The notes beneath the pieces were generated by a model that saw nothing but the letters and a program-made list of their open reading frames with translations, made no database searches and was not told the DNA's origin. From Acidovorax sp. GW101-3H11 (lineage in GTDB: Bacteria > Pseudomonadota > Gammaproteobacteria > Burkholderiales > Burkholderiaceae_C), in assembly GCF_001633105.1 (NCBI RefSeq), contig NZ_LUKZ01000009.1, positions 525,716 to 589,715 on the forward strand: DNA of 64,000 nt. The letters run 5' to 3'. Shown here piece by piece: positions 1 through 9,692 of this stretch. Made by a program: the position numbers and the translations under genes. The first letter of the stretch is position 1. Every line of letters starts with the position of its first letter.

Positions 1-1
1 C

Positions 2-1006
2 CCCATGATGGACTGGACCGACCGCCACTGCCGTTACTTTCACCGGCTGCTGACCCGCCAGACCCTGCTGTACACCGAGATGGTGAACGCGGGCGCCATC
101 ATCCATGGCGGCACCGAGCGCCACCTGCGCTTCAACGCCGAAGAGCACCCCGTGGCCCTGCAGTTGGGCGGCAACGAGCCCGACAAGCTGGCCCAGGCCG
201 CTAGGCTGGGCGAGCAATGGGGCTACGACGAAATCAACCTCAACTGCGGCTGTCCCAGCGACCGGGTGCAGCGCGGCGCCTTTGGCGCCAGCCTGATGAA
301 AGCGCCCCAACTGGTGGCCGACTGCGTGAAGGCTATGAAGGATGTGGTCAGCGTGCCCGTGACCGTCAAGCACCGCATCGGCATCGACAAGGTGGAGGAA
401 TACGGCTTTGTGCGCGACTTCATCGGCACCGTGGCCGAGGCGGGCTGCACCGTGTTCATCGTGCATGCGCGCAACGCCTGGCTGCAGGGCCTCTCCCCGA
501 AGGAAAACCGCGACATCCCGCCGCTGCGCTACGAGGTGGTGCACCGCCTCAAGGCCGAGTTTCCGCAGTTCACCATTGCCATCAACGGCGGCATCCAGAC
601 CGATGACGTGGTGCTGGAGCAGCTCGACCACCTGGACGGCGTGATGATCGGCCGCGAGGCGTACCACAACCCCTGGTGGCTGGCGCGCTGGGACCAGCTC
701 TACTACGGCGGTGCCCCCTGCCCCCTGACCCGCGAAGAGGTGGAGCTGGCCATGGTCGAGTACATGGAACGCGAGGCCGCTCAACACGGCACGCCCTGGC
801 CCCACATCGCCCGCCACATGCTGGGCCTGCGCCACAGCCTGCCCGGCGCCCGCATCTGGCGCCAGGTGTGGAGCAACCATCTGCTCAAGGACCGGCCCGC
901 ACGCGAGGTGCATGCGCTGGCGAAGGAAACCTATGGCACTTTTGCCTATGGGCAAACGGCCGAAGCAGCAACTGCAAGCTCAGTGAGACAAGATGAATCG
1001 GTTTGA
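2..1006 (+). CDS. dusA: tRNA-dihydrouridine(20/20a) synthase DusA, 5' end cut by window
   Basis: FMN-dependent enzyme that reduces uridine to dihydrouridine at positions 20/20a of the tRNA D-loop. The visible protein begins in the middle of the family's N-terminal motif (P-MMDWTDRHCRYF), so roughly the first dozen residues and the true start lie before base 1; the ATG at 5 is internal. The catalytic cysteine motif NCGCPSDRVQRGAFGASLM is intact, as are the phosphate-binding strands (AINGGIQ, GVMIGREAY) and the DusA-type helical C-terminus (HMLGLRHSLPGAR). The 3' end overlaps the start of the next gene by 14 bp, so the two are probably co-transcribed. Family assignment is secure; only the start is missing. 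Confidence 0.95.
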   Translation, partial: PMMDWTDRHCRYFHRLLTRQTLLYTEMVNAGAIIHGGTERHLRFNAEEHPVALQLGGNEPDKLAQAARLGEQWGYDEINLNCGCPSDRVQRGAFGASLMKAPQLVADCVKAMKDVVSVPVTVKHRIGIDKVEEYGFVRDFIGTVAEAGCTVFIVHARNAWLQGLSPKENRDIPPLRYEVVHRLKAEFPQFTIAINGGIQTDDVVLEQLDHLDGVMIGREAYHNPWWLARWDQLYYGGAPCPLTREEVELAMVEYMEREAAQHGTPWPHIARHMLGLRHSLPGARIWRQVWSNHLLKDRPAREVHALAKETYGTFAYGQTAEAATASSVRQDESV

Positions 1007-1559
1007 CCGCCTCACCAACAACAAAACACTGAAGGCGGCCCGGGTGCTCGGCCGAATGACTCTGCGCGCGCCCCTGCCGTCGGATGAAGCCATTTTTACA
1101 ACCTTGGCTCAGCGGAGCCGCAGACTGCATGCCCCCTGGACTTCAGCGCCGTCAACCCCTGAAGCATTTGCAGCCTACCTGGAACAAATGGAGTCACCTG
1201 CAAACCGTTACTTCTTGGTCTGCCTGAAAGACTCGGCCCACGGTGATGAACAAATTGCGGGTGCCTTTCACATCTCCCAGATCGCAATGGGCAATTTCTG
1301 TAGCGCCTACCTGGGCTACTACGTTTTTGCGGGGTACGAACGCCGTGGGGTAATGCGCGCGGGACTACAACAACTGATCCGCCACGCATTTGGCGCCATG
1401 AAACTGCACCGTTTGGAGGCCAACATCCAGGTTGGAAATACAGCGTCTATCGCCCTGGTCAAGGCCTGTGGGTTCAATCAGGAAGGCTTCTCGCCCCGCT
1501 ACCTCAAAATCAATGGTCGCTGGCGGGACCATGAGCGCTGGGCCTTGGTCGCCCAGTGA
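993..1559 (+). CDS. GNAT-family N-acetyltransferase (RimJ/RimL-like)
   Basis: Predicted acetyl-CoA-dependent N-acetyltransferase of 188 residues. The central part has the RimJ/RimL-type arrangement: a strand ending in LGYYVFAGYERRGVM (acetyl-CoA pyrophosphate loop), then RLEANIQVGNTASIALVKACGF, which is the typical 'N..S..L..k.GF' C-terminal signature, and a final strand RDHERWAL. The start at 993 overlaps dusA by 14 bp; an internal ATG at 1056 (MTLRAPLPSD) would give a more typical N-terminus and is a real alternative. The substrate (ribosomal protein N-terminus or small molecule) cannot be told from sequence. Translational coupling to dusA suggests, but does not show, a role near translation. 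Confidence 0.85.
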   Translation: MNRFDRLTNNKTLKAARVLGRMTLRAPLPSDEAIFTTLAQRSRRLHAPWTSAPSTPEAFAAYLEQMESPANRYFLVCLKDSAHGDEQIAGAFHISQIAMGNFCSAYLGYYVFAGYERRGVMRAGLQQLIRHAFGAMKLHRLEANIQVGNTASIALVKACGFNQEGFSPRYLKINGRWRDHERWALVAQ

Positions 1560-1615
1560 TTAGCCCGCCCGCAACCTGACGCTTCTAGCCCTGCTGTGTC
1601 TGTGCCGGGCGCCCG

Positions 1616-4441
1616 CTACACCTGCCGCGCCAGCCACACCGCCAGTGGCTCGGGCCGACCGAACAGGTAGCCCTGCAGGCATTCGCACTGGTTCTGCAGC
1701 AGAAAATCGGCCTGGGCGCGGGTTTCCACGCCCTCGGCCACCACGCGCAGGTTCAGGTGGCTGGCCACCGAAAGGATGGACTGCACGATGGCAGTGTCGC
1801 TCGGGTCGTCGGGCGTGTCCTGCACAAAACTCTTGTCGATCTTGAGCTCGAACAGCGGCAGGCGCTTGAGGTAGGCCAGGCTCGAATAGCCCGTGCCAAA
1901 GTCGTCGATGGAAAAGCGCACGCCCAGGCCCACGATTTCGGTCATGCGGGCGATGGTGTCGTCCAGGTCTTCGATGAGCAGGCTTTCCGTCATCTCCAGG
2001 ATCAGGTTGCCAGGGTGGGCCCCCGTGTGGGCCAGCACATGGCGCACACGCTCGACAAAGTCATCCTGGCGAAACTGCCGCTGGCTCACGTTGACCGACA
2101 GCGACAGCTCCCGCCCCGCCGCCTGCAGGCGCGCCAGGGTTTCGCAGGCCTGCTGGATCATCCAGTCGCCCATGCGCAGGATCAGGCCCGAGGCCTCGGC
2201 AATGGGAATGAAGCGGCTGGGCGGCACGTTGCCACGCACCGGGTGGGTCCAGCGCATCAGCAGCTCGCCGCCCACCACGGCGCCCGTGGCGTCCACCTGG
2301 CTTTGCACAAAGGCAGCCAGTTGCCCTTCGGCCTGGGCCTTTTTCAGGTCCTGCTCCAGCGCCAGGCGCTCCTGCACGTCGGCCTGCATGGCGGCTTCGT
2401 AGAAGCGGATGCGGTTGCGGCCCAGGTCCTTGGCGCGGTACATGGCGGTGTCGGCCTCGCGCAGCAGGTCTTCCACGCCATCGCCGCGCTTGGGGAACAG
2501 CGTGATGCCAATGCTGCCCGTGGTGCTGTAGAGGTGGGTGGCAATGGTGTAGGGCGCCTCCAGCACCGCGCGGATCTCCTCGGCCACCAGCAGGGCCGCG
2601 CGCCCGGCCGATTCCATGTCGGCAGCCACGTTGTGCACCAGCACCACGAACTCGTCGCCGCCCAGCCGGGCCACGGTGTCGCCCGGGCGCAGCTGCTGCG
2701 TGAGGCGCTGGGCCACCTGCATCAGCAGCGCATCGCCCACGGTGTGGCCGCGCGCGTCGTTGATCTGCTTGAAGTTGTCGAGATCGATGTAGAGCACCGC
2801 CCCCACCTCGGCGGCGTTGAGGGCGCGGTGCAGGGCATGCTCCATGCGGTCAAGCAGCATGCGCCGGTTGGGCAGGCCGGTGAGGCCGTCGAAGTACGCC
2901 AGCTGGTGCGAGCGTGCCTCGGCCTGTTTGCGCTCGGTGATGTCGCGCGACAGGGCGATGAACCGGGCCTCGTCGCCGGGCGCGGCGGCGTCCTTGCGGG
3001 CGATGGACAGCTCGAACCAGTGGGTGGTGCCGCCCAGCTCCAGCCGGTACTGGTGTCCCGCCGAGTACCCCGTGTGGTGCGCAGCCTCCAGCGCGGCATG
3101 GCAGCCCGCTGCGGCTTCGGGCGGAACCACTTCGCTCATCAAACGCCCCAGAAACATCTCGGGCGGCACGGCCAGCAGGTCAGACCGCGCCGAGCGGTAG
3201 TGGTGGATGCGGCCGTCCAGCCCCAGTTCGAACAGCAGGTCGGGGATGGCGTTGAGCGTGCTCTCCAGGTCATCGCGCGTGGCGCGCAGCTCGGTGGTCA
3301 TGCCATGCGCCAGCGCCACGGCGCGCTCGCGTCCGGTGGCCAGCAGCCAGGTCAACCAGGACAAAAGCAGGCCCAGGGCCACACCCACCGCTGCAATCAT
3401 GGCGTGGCTGTCCTCCCGATGGCGCAGGGAAAAACTGGGCGTGGGCTGCATCTGCAGCGTCCACATGCGCCCGCCAATTTGCAGTGTGCGCAGCGCCTGG
3501 CGTGCGGGTGCCGCCCCCTTGTCGCCCCCGGAGGCCATCGGCGACTTGTCAGCCGATGGCCCGTACAGAAGCAGCCCGCCCGGTTTGGCCAGACCGTCGT
3601 ACAGGGTGATCTCAATGTCCGGGTCCAGCTCACGCGCCATTCCGGCGATGACGTCGCCCGCCCGGAACGGGGCCGACACCCAGCCGACCAGGCCCGCCCG
3701 GCGCACCAGCTGCGTGCTTGTGTCTGCCTGCGGGGCATAGATGGGCAGGTACATCACCACCCCAGGCTGCGCGGCCGTTGTAGAGGTGTCGTTTTGCAAC
3801 AGGGTAAGCGGTGCGCTGAGCGCCAGTTCACCGCTGTCCCTGGCCCGCTCCAGTGCCTCGCGTGCGGCTGGCATGGTCAGCGTGTCAAATCCCAGCGCAC
3901 GCACGTTGTCGCCCCGCAGTGGCTCGATGTGCGTGATGGGAGCGTATGCAGCGCGCACACCAGAAGGAAGGACGCTGTAGTGGGGAAACCCGCGCCGACG
4001 CATGTCTGCAATGTGCAGGTCAAGCTGTGGCTCGAACAGGTGAAGTATCAAGGACACCCCCTGCAGGCCGGGCCGGGTCTCCTGCAGCTGCAGGGCCTCC
4101 ACGTAGGTCTTGAACTCCTCTCGACTGATGCGCTCGGAACCCTCGAAGTACCCTTTCACGCCGCGCAGCACCACTTCATACGTGGCCATCCGGTCCTTGA
4201 GGTTGTAAGCCACTTGGTCGGCTGCGACCTCAAAATTCAGAGCGTTCTTGGCCTGGACATTGTCTTCCTCGCCCTGCCAGTAGAGATAGGACAGACCCAG
4301 CGCAAACATGCCCACCAGCGGAGGCAGGACCAGAGGCACCCAGCGCCGCCTGGTGATCGCGTTGGCGCTGGCCATACCCTCCCGCGCGCCTGCGGCGGTG
4401 GTATCGTCGTCGGCAGAGGCTGGAGGGTGTAAGGGGGGCAT
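1616..4441 (-). CDS. CHASE-PAS-GGDEF-EAL cyclic-di-GMP signalling protein
   Basis: Inner-membrane sensor of 941 residues. Order of parts: short cytoplasmic N-terminus, transmembrane helix near 38-55, periplasmic CHASE ligand-binding domain (about 80-300), second membrane helix near 350-370 (GVALGLLLSWLTWLL), PAS domain (about 395-515), GGDEF domain with an intact RLGGDEF and an upstream RPGD inhibitory-site pattern, then an EAL domain. The EAL signature reads ELLMRW instead of EALLRW; the glutamate is kept and ELL variants occur in active phosphodiesterases. The later DDFGTGYSSL and KIDKSFV motifs are intact. Both activities are therefore plausible. It is transcribed divergently from the RelA/SpoT-like gene at 4625. 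The ATG at 4441 has no strong ribosome site; an ATG 22 codons in (MASANAI) is an alternative. Confidence 0.9.
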   Translation of the reverse strand: MPPLHPPASADDDTTAAGAREGMASANAITRRRWVPLVLPPLVGMFALGLSYLYWQGEEDNVQAKNALNFEVAADQVAYNLKDRMATYEVVLRGVKGYFEGSERISREEFKTYVEALQLQETRPGLQGVSLILHLFEPQLDLHIADMRRRGFPHYSVLPSGVRAAYAPITHIEPLRGDNVRALGFDTLTMPAAREALERARDSGELALSAPLTLLQNDTSTTAAQPGVVMYLPIYAPQADTSTQLVRRAGLVGWVSAPFRAGDVIAGMARELDPDIEITLYDGLAKPGGLLLYGPSADKSPMASGGDKGAAPARQALRTLQIGGRMWTLQMQPTPSFSLRHREDSHAMIAAVGVALGLLLSWLTWLLATGRERAVALAHGMTTELRATRDDLESTLNAIPDLLFELGLDGRIHHYRSARSDLLAVPPEMFLGRLMSEVVPPEAAAGCHAALEAAHHTGYSAGHQYRLELGGTTHWFELSIARKDAAAPGDEARFIALSRDITERKQAEARSHQLAYFDGLTGLPNRRMLLDRMEHALHRALNAAEVGAVLYIDLDNFKQINDARGHTVGDALLMQVAQRLTQQLRPGDTVARLGGDEFVVLVHNVAADMESAGRAALLVAEEIRAVLEAPYTIATHLYSTTGSIGITLFPKRGDGVEDLLREADTAMYRAKDLGRNRIRFYEAAMQADVQERLALEQDLKKAQAEGQLAAFVQSQVDATGAVVGGELLMRWTHPVRGNVPPSRFIPIAEASGLILRMGDWMIQQACETLARLQAAGRELSLSVNVSQRQFRQDDFVERVRHVLAHTGAHPGNLILEMTESLLIEDLDDTIARMTEIVGLGVRFSIDDFGTGYSSLAYLKRLPLFELKIDKSFVQDTPDDPSDTAIVQSILSVASHLNLRVVAEGVETRAQADFLLQNQCECLQGYLFGRPEPLAVWLARQV

Positions 4442-4624
4442 GGCAAGGCACCAAGGCGTGCACCATTATGGGCCGGTGTTCAGCGCCGCCAAGTGCAGTT
4501 TGGCAGCTTGTTTGTGCAAGCGCTGCGCCGCCGGGCTTTCCCCTGATTTGCCCGGTCCTGCGCCAGCAGCTCGGCATTCCTTGGTGGTTGGTTTTCAATT
4601 CGGCGCGTTCTGCGCAGTCCACAC

Positions 4625-5710
4625 ATGGCATCACTTGACTTTGACCTGGAAGAATCACAGTTCCGCACTTACTACGCGCAGCAGGCCACGGCGCTGCAGG
4701 CCGCGTGTACGGCCATCACCAGCCTGGTGGCGGCTGCGGTGGCGCAGGCAGGGGGCATCGACATCGCCAAGGTGGAAGGCCGCGTGAAGGATGCCGACGA
4801 GTGCATCCGCAAATTTGTGCGCAAGTACCGCCCGGCGCTGGAAGAAAGCAACACGCCCTATGACATCCAGAGCTACATCTCCGACCTCATCGGGGTGCGG
4901 GTGGTGTGCCTGTATGAGGACGAGCTGGAGAAGGTGGCGCAGACCATGCGCGCCCGTTTTGCAGTGATTGATGTCACGGACAAGGTCACGGCCGTGGAGA
5001 GCACCGAGGCATCGTTTGGCTACAAGGGCCTGCACCTGGACCTGCGCCTGGGCACCGCAGAGCGCGACCTGCCGGAACATGCGGCCTATGCCCACTGGGC
5101 GTTCGAGCTGCAGGTGCGCACCATCATCCAGGACTCCTGGAGCGTGCTGGACCACAAGATCAAGTACAAGAAATCCATCCCGCAGCAGCTCAAGCGGCGC
5201 ATCAATGTGCTGTCGGCCCTGTTCGAGCTGGCCGACCGGGAGTTCCTGCAGATCCGCGATGCCACCGCAGCCGAGCTGCTCCAGGCCCCCGACGAGACCG
5301 CCGACCCCGCGCTGGACGCCCCCGCCGACGCACTGGCCCCCCACAAGGCGGCAGGTGGCAGCAGCGAGCTGAACGCCTTCACCTTCCTCAAGATCGCCAC
5401 CCATTTCTTCAAGGACTTCGAGTTCGAGCCCTCCAAGGTCGATGGGTTTGTGGACGACATCCAGGCCTGGTCGCCGCGCATGACACGCGCACGCTTCAAC
5501 ACCCTGATGCGCGAGACCATCGGCGTGGTCAAGCGCTACAAGCAGCACTTCGAGGAGCAGAACCCCCAGGGCAGCTTCAACCCCTACACGGTGATGCGGC
5601 ACTGCCTGTACCTGAGCAACAAGACCGCCTTCCGCCCGGCGCTGCGCAATTCGGCGCGCGAGGCGTTCGAAGCCTGGCTGATCGACAACACCGACCCCCG
5701 GCCACATTGA
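4625..5710 (+). CDS. RelA/SpoT-domain nucleotidyltransferase, stand-alone (alarmone synthetase-like)
   Basis: A 361-residue protein with one RelA/SpoT nucleotidyltransferase domain (about 45-185) and no HD hydrolase, TGS or ACT domain. Synthetase landmarks are visible: the G-loop-like EGRVKDADECIRKFVRK, DLIGVRVVCLYEDE, FGYKGLHLDL (the YRSIH-like motif) and ELQVRTIIQDSWSVLDH (the EVQIRT motif). The catalytic pattern thus looks complete and transfer of pyrophosphate from ATP to a purine nucleotide is the expected activity; the acceptor is unknown. The remaining about 175 residues are mostly helical with an acidic Ala/Pro-rich linker near 215-245 and no domain I recognise. A toxin-type (toxSAS) role cannot be excluded, but no antitoxin gene is adjacent. 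Confidence 0.8.
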   Translation: MASLDFDLEESQFRTYYAQQATALQAACTAITSLVAAAVAQAGGIDIAKVEGRVKDADECIRKFVRKYRPALEESNTPYDIQSYISDLIGVRVVCLYEDELEKVAQTMRARFAVIDVTDKVTAVESTEASFGYKGLHLDLRLGTAERDLPEHAAYAHWAFELQVRTIIQDSWSVLDHKIKYKKSIPQQLKRRINVLSALFELADREFLQIRDATAAELLQAPDETADPALDAPADALAPHKAAGGSSELNAFTFLKIATHFFKDFEFEPSKVDGFVDDIQAWSPRMTRARFNTLMRETIGVVKRYKQHFEEQNPQGSFNPYTVMRHCLYLSNKTAFRPALRNSAREAFEAWLIDNTDPRPH

Positions 5711-5818
5711 CCGACAGGGGGACGCCACAGGCCCGACAATCGGACGCCCCCGCATGTCACATAGGCGACTTGGCATTGGTGGTTTTACTCCATGCGCTTG
5801 TTACCAAGTGCTGCTATA

Positions 5819-5829
5819 TTGCACTGCAA
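5819..5829. promoter_or_regulatory. Perfect 11-bp palindrome TTGCACTGCAA upstream of phaZ
   Basis: A perfect palindrome, TTGCA-C-TGCAA, lies 19 bp before the chosen phaZ start and directly abuts a TATATT hexamer (5815-5820) that could be a -10 box. TGC-containing palindromes are described as targets of the PHB-responsive repressor PhaR in other bacteria. That a PhaR-type regulator binds here is inference from position and symmetry only; no phaR gene is in the window. Confidence 0.35.
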
Positions 5830-5848
5830 CAAATCGGAGTTTCGCCCC

Positions 5849-7471
5849 ATGCTATATCACATTTACGAAACCCAGCGCTCCCTGATGGAGCCCTTTACAG
5901 ACTTTGCGCAGGCGGCTTCCAAGTTGTTCAGCAACCCGGTGTCGCCCCTGAGCCAGACCTCGGCAGCCCAGCGCATGGCAGCGGGCTACGACCTGCTCTA
6001 CCGGCTGGGCAAGGATTACGAGAAGCCCGCGTTCGACATCCACACCGTGGACGTGAACGGCATCGGTGTCGCCATCCATGAGCGCATTGAGGTGAACAAG
6101 CCGTTCTGCGAGCTGCGCCGCTTCAAGCGCTTTTCGGACGACCCCGCCACGCTGACCAAGCTCAAGGGCCAGCCCGTGGTGCTGATCGTGGCACCGCTGT
6201 CGGGCCACTACGCCACCTTGCTGCGCGACACCGTGCGCACCATGCTCAAGGACCACAAGGTCTACATCACCGACTGGAAAAATGCCCGCCTGGTGCCACT
6301 GGCCGAAGGGGAGTTCCACCTGGACGACTACGTGAACTACGTGCAGGAGTTCATCCGCCACCTGCAGGGCCAGTACGGCAACTGCCATGTGATCAGCGTG
6401 TGCCAGCCCACCGTGCCGGTGCTGGCTGCCGTGTCGCTGATGGCCAGCCGGGGCGAGAAAACGCCGCTGACCATGACCATGATGGGCGGCCCCATCGACG
6501 CCCGCAAGTCGCCCACCTCGGTGAACAACCTGGCCACGAACCGCAGCTACGAGTGGTTCGAGAACAACGTCATCTACCGCGTGCCCGACAAGTTCCCTGG
6601 CGCGGGCCGCCGCGTGTACCCGGGCTTTCTGCAGTACACGGGTTTTGTGGCGATGAACCCCGACCGCCACGCAAACAGCCACTACGACTACTTCAAGGAC
6701 CTGATCAAGGGCGACGACGCCAGCGCCGAAGCCCACCGCAAGTTCTACGACGAGTACAACGCCGTGCTGGACATGGACGCGGACTACTACCTGGAGACCA
6801 TCCAGACCGTGTTCCAGGACTACAAGCTGGTCAACGGCACCTGGGATGTGCGCTCGCCCACCGGCAAGATCGAGCGTGTGCGCCCGCAGGACATCACCAC
6901 CACCGCCCTGTTCACCGTGGAAGGTGAGCTGGACGACATCTCCGGCTCGGGCCAGACCGAAGCGGCCCACGACCTGTGCAGCGGCATTGTGCGCAAGGAA
7001 CAGCGCCACCTGGAAGCCAAGGGCGCGGGCCACTATGGCATCTTCAGCGGCCGCCGCTGGCGCGATCTGGTGTACCCCAAGGTGCGCGCGTTCATTCTGG
7101 AACACGAACTTCCCCGTGCCCCCGCAGCTCCATTGGCCGCCGCACCCGTGGCCAAGGCGGCAACGCCCGCTGTGGCGGTAGCAGCGCCCTCCGCCAAACC
7201 CAAGGCGGCCCCTCAACCCAAACCTGCAGCAAAGAAGGCCCAGGCAGCCAAGGCGGCTCCTTCAGCCCCACGCGCGCGCACAGCAGCGGCCGCCAAAACC
7301 ACTGCGCCCGCCGCCACAGTGGCTACACGCTGGGTCAAAACAGAGGGTGCGGCACAGCCAACCGGTGCGGCAGAGCAGGCGCCCGCCGACCTCGGCGCAG
7401 CCAAGGCCACCGCAGTCACGGCAGCCCCTGCTCGCAGCGCCAGCCGCAGCAGCAAGGCGCGCAAGGCTTGA
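5849..7471 (+). CDS. phaZ: Intracellular polyhydroxyalkanoate (PHB) depolymerase PhaZ with Ala/Lys/Pro-rich C-terminal tail
   Basis: Depolymerase that degrades intracellular PHB granules. With the ATG at 5849 (GGAG about 10 bp upstream) the protein is 540 residues. The alpha/beta-hydrolase core (about 1-425) carries the PhaZ1-type nucleophile: SVCQPTVPV with a cysteine near residue 185 in place of the usual serine, matching the catalytic Cys of Ralstonia PhaZ1. [15 protein letters not shown] near the core end holds the histidine. The last about 115 residues are low-complexity Ala/Lys/Pro with repeated [23 protein letters not shown] stretches, resembling tails of PhaF-type phasins and histone H1-like proteins; the usual PhaZ1 ends near 420 residues. 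The stop overlaps the TTG start of the next gene. Family call secure; the tail's role is inference. Confidence 0.93.
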   Translation: MLYHIYETQRSLMEPFTDFAQAASKLFSNPVSPLSQTSAAQRMAAGYDLLYRLGKDYEKPAFDIHTVDVNGIGVAIHERIEVNKPFCELRRFKRFSDDPATLTKLKGQPVVLIVAPLSGHYATLLRDTVRTMLKDHKVYITDWKNARLVPLAEGEFHLDDYVNYVQEFIRHLQGQYGNCHVISVCQPTVPVLAAVSLMASRGEKTPLTMTMMGGPIDARKSPTSVNNLATNRSYEWFENNVIYRVPDKFPGAGRRVYPGFLQYTGFVAMNPDRHANSHYDYFKDLIKGDDASAEAHRKFYDEYNAVLDMDADYYLETIQTVFQDYKLVNGTWDVRSPTGKIERVRPQDITTTALFTVEGELDDISGSGQTEAAHDLCSGIVRKEQRHLEAKGAGHYGIFSGRRWRDLVYPKVRAFILEHELPRAPAAPLAAAPVAKAATPAVAVAAPSAKPKAAPQPKPAAKKAQAAKAAPSAPRARTAAAAKTTAPAATVATRWVKTEGAAQPTGAAEQAPADLGAAKATAVTAAPARSASRSSKARKA

Positions 7472-8151
7472 TCCGCCAGCCGGAAGCCCCACCCGCCTGC
7501 GCTGCCCCGACGGACCTTGCAGCGCGGATTGACGCCGCGCTGCCCCAGACGCAGTGCACACGCTGCGGCTACCCCGACTGCGCCACCTACGCGCAGGCCA
7601 TTGCCAGCGGCGAGGCCGCCATCAACCAGTGCCCGCCCGGTGGCGCCGAGGGTGTGGCGCGCCTGGCGGCCATCACGGGCCTGGCCGTGCTGCCCCTGAG
7701 CACCGAACACGGCGTGGAAGGCCCGCGCACCGTGGCCTTCATTGACGAAGCCTGGTGCATCGGCTGCACCTTGTGTATCAAGGCATGTCCCACAGACGCC
7801 ATCGTGGGCTCCAACAAGCGGATGCACACCGTGATCGAGCCGTATTGCACCGGCTGCGAGCTGTGTATCCCAGTCTGCCCGGTGGACTGCATCCAGCTGG
7901 AAACCGCCAGCGGCATGGCCACAGGCTGGGCCGCATGGTCCGCCCCCCTGGCCGAGCAGGCCCGGGCGCGCTACCAGCAGCATCGCCAGCGGATGCCTTT
8001 GGAAGATGCGGAAGAAGAACCGGCAGCGGCAATGGGCGAGCCTGCCCAGGACTCCGCCAGCACCCCAACCAGCGCCGCCGACGCGCGCAAGGCCGCCATT
8101 GCAGCGGCCATGGAGCGCGCGCGGCAACGCAGGGAACAAAACCCGCACTGA
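7468..8151 (+). CDS. RnfB/RsxB-like ferredoxin-type electron transport protein
   Basis: Iron-sulfur protein of about 227 residues. Near its N-terminus is a four-cysteine Fe-S domain as in RnfB ([14 protein letters not shown]...NQCPPGG). Two 4Fe-4S ferredoxin motifs follow ([12 protein letters not shown] and [12 protein letters not shown]). The C-terminal 70 residues are Ala/Glu/Arg-rich and probably unstructured. It lacks the hydrophobic N-terminal anchor of true RnfB and no other rnf/rsx genes are present, so it is the stand-alone form common in Burkholderiales; its electron partner is unknown. No ATG fits the start; TTG at 7468 overlaps the phaZ stop (TTGA), implying translational coupling. 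The frame is also open further upstream inside phaZ, so the start is less certain than the product. Confidence 0.85.
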   Translation: MIRQPEAPPACAAPTDLAARIDAALPQTQCTRCGYPDCATYAQAIASGEAAINQCPPGGAEGVARLAAITGLAVLPLSTEHGVEGPRTVAFIDEAWCIGCTLCIKACPTDAIVGSNKRMHTVIEPYCTGCELCIPVCPVDCIQLETASGMATGWAAWSAPLAEQARARYQQHRQRMPLEDAEEEPAAAMGEPAQDSASTPTSAADARKAAIAAAMERARQRREQNPH

Positions 8152-8207
8152 AATCCAGGCGCCCGCCCCTTCGCCCCTGCCACGGGGCCGAGGGAAAAAT
8201 CACCCCG

Positions 8208-9692
8208 TCAACGGGCCGCCAGCGACTTGTAGACCCCGCAGCCTACGTACAAATCTCCGACGCGGCTCACATAGGACATCTTGGTCTGCACCGCGCCCGT
8301 GGCCGGGTTGTTGATGTCGTACTCGACCCAGCCCGGCGCCCGGTCGGCCTGGGCCACGATATCGCTCACCAGCCGGTCGCCCGCAATGCCGGGGATGTCC
8401 TGCACCCGGGTGCCCACCTTGGCGGGGTTGCCCCCAAACGCCCGGTAGGTGCCCGCACTGTCCAGCACAAACACATACATGTCCCGATCATGGTACGGCT
8501 GGTTCTTGTCCGTCAGGCTGCGCAGGAACTGGTCGTGCGAGGTGGTCTTGTACAGGGCCACGGCCTTCTGGACCAGGGCCACCGCCTCATCGGCCGTGCC
8601 CTGCTGCAGCCGGAAGGCCGCCACCGCCCGCGACAGGGTGGTGGCGCGCTGCTCCAGCGCCTCGGCCTGCGCCACCGCATGGCCCACCATCTGCGCGTTG
8701 TGCTGGGTGATCTGGTCCAGCTGCTGCACGGCCGAACTCACCTCGCTCAGCCCCGTGCTTTGCTCGGCACTGGAGCCCGAAATTTCCGTCATGCTGGCGG
8801 CCACACTGCGAATGCCACCCGCCATGTTGGCAATCCCATCCCCCGCCGAGCGGATCAGCCCGGCGCTGGCCTCCACCTGGCTCACCGAGGCCCCGATCAG
8901 CTCGCGGATCTCGCGTGCCGCATCGCCCGAACGTTTGGCCAGGGTGCGCACCTCGCCTGCCACTACGGCAAAGCCCCGGCCTTGCTCACCCGCGCGGGCG
9001 GCTTCCACGGCGGCGTTCAGCGCGAGGATGTTGGTCTGGAAGGCGATGCTGTCGATGACGCCAATGATTTCGGTCATGCGGCGGGCACCCTGCTGGATGG
9101 CCTCCACCGACTGCACCGCCCGGGCCATGGCCTCGGCCCCCGCATCGGCCGCCTTGCGCACATCGGCCGCCCGCGCATCGGCGCTGCGGGCGGTCTGGGC
9201 GTTGTTCTGCACGGCCGATGAAAGCTGCTCGACGCTGGCAGCGGTCTGCTCCAGGTTGGCGGCCTGCTGTTCGGTGCGGTCGGCCAGCGAGCGGTTGCCT
9301 TGTGCCAGGCTCTGGCCCGCATGGGCCACCAGGGCCGCATTGCTGCGGATATCGGCCACCATGGACGACAGGGTGAGCACCATCTGGTCGAGCGACTGCG
9401 CCATGGCCCCCACTTCGTCCTGGCCGTACACACCGGCACGGGTACTGAGATCGCCTTGGGTGGTCTTCTGCATGGCGCGGGACAGGCCCTCCAGATCGGA
9501 CGACAGGCTCAGGTACAGCGCCAGCAGCCCATACAGCAAGGCCACAGCGCCCACAGCCCCGCCCCATCCCGGCGCCGCAGCGGTGGCAACCAGCACCACC
9601 GCCATCAACACTCCCAGCGTCACCAGTTTGCCGGGCAGGTGCCATCTGCGCATCCACCAGAGTCCGGGGCGCAGTGGTAGAAATCCAGACAT
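8208..9692 (-). CDS. Methyl-accepting chemotaxis protein with C-terminal single Cache domain
   Basis: Chemoreceptor of 494 residues. Two close membrane helices (about 23-40 and 44-62) leave almost no periplasmic loop. A HAMP segment follows (about 63-115), then a long coiled-coil signalling domain with the conserved hairpin tip ([20 protein letters not shown], about 220-240). After it, about residues 370-494 form a single Cache (sCache_2-like) domain: [37 protein letters not shown] and a final DLYVGCGVY. Cache modules normally sit between the two membrane helices outside the cell; here the module must be cytoplasmic. It is divergent from dapC, with no che genes nearby. Product class certain; ligand unknown. 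Confidence 0.92.
   Translation of the reverse strand: MSGFLPLRPGLWWMRRWHLPGKLVTLGVLMAVVLVATAAAPGWGGAVGAVALLYGLLALYLSLSSDLEGLSRAMQKTTQGDLSTRAGVYGQDEVGAMAQSLDQMVLTLSSMVADIRSNAALVAHAGQSLAQGNRSLADRTEQQAANLEQTAASVEQLSSAVQNNAQTARSADARAADVRKAADAGAEAMARAVQSVEAIQQGARRMTEIIGVIDSIAFQTNILALNAAVEAARAGEQGRGFAVVAGEVRTLAKRSGDAAREIRELIGASVSQVEASAGLIRSAGDGIANMAGGIRSVAASMTEISGSSAEQSTGLSEVSSAVQQLDQITQHNAQMVGHAVAQAEALEQRATTLSRAVAAFRLQQGTADEAVALVQKAVALYKTTSHDQFLRSLTDKNQPYHDRDMYVFVLDSAGTYRAFGGNPAKVGTRVQDIPGIAGDRLVSDIVAQADRAPGWVEYDINNPATGAVQTKMSYVSRVGDLYVGCGVYKSLAAR

Noticed and set aside
1757-4432. Very long open frame (891 codons) on the plus strand opposite the CHASE-PAS-GGDEF-EAL gene
   Set aside because: It mirrors the codon positions of the minus-strand gene, is full of His/Gln/Arg/Val runs as expected from antisense GC-rich DNA, and has no recognisable domain.
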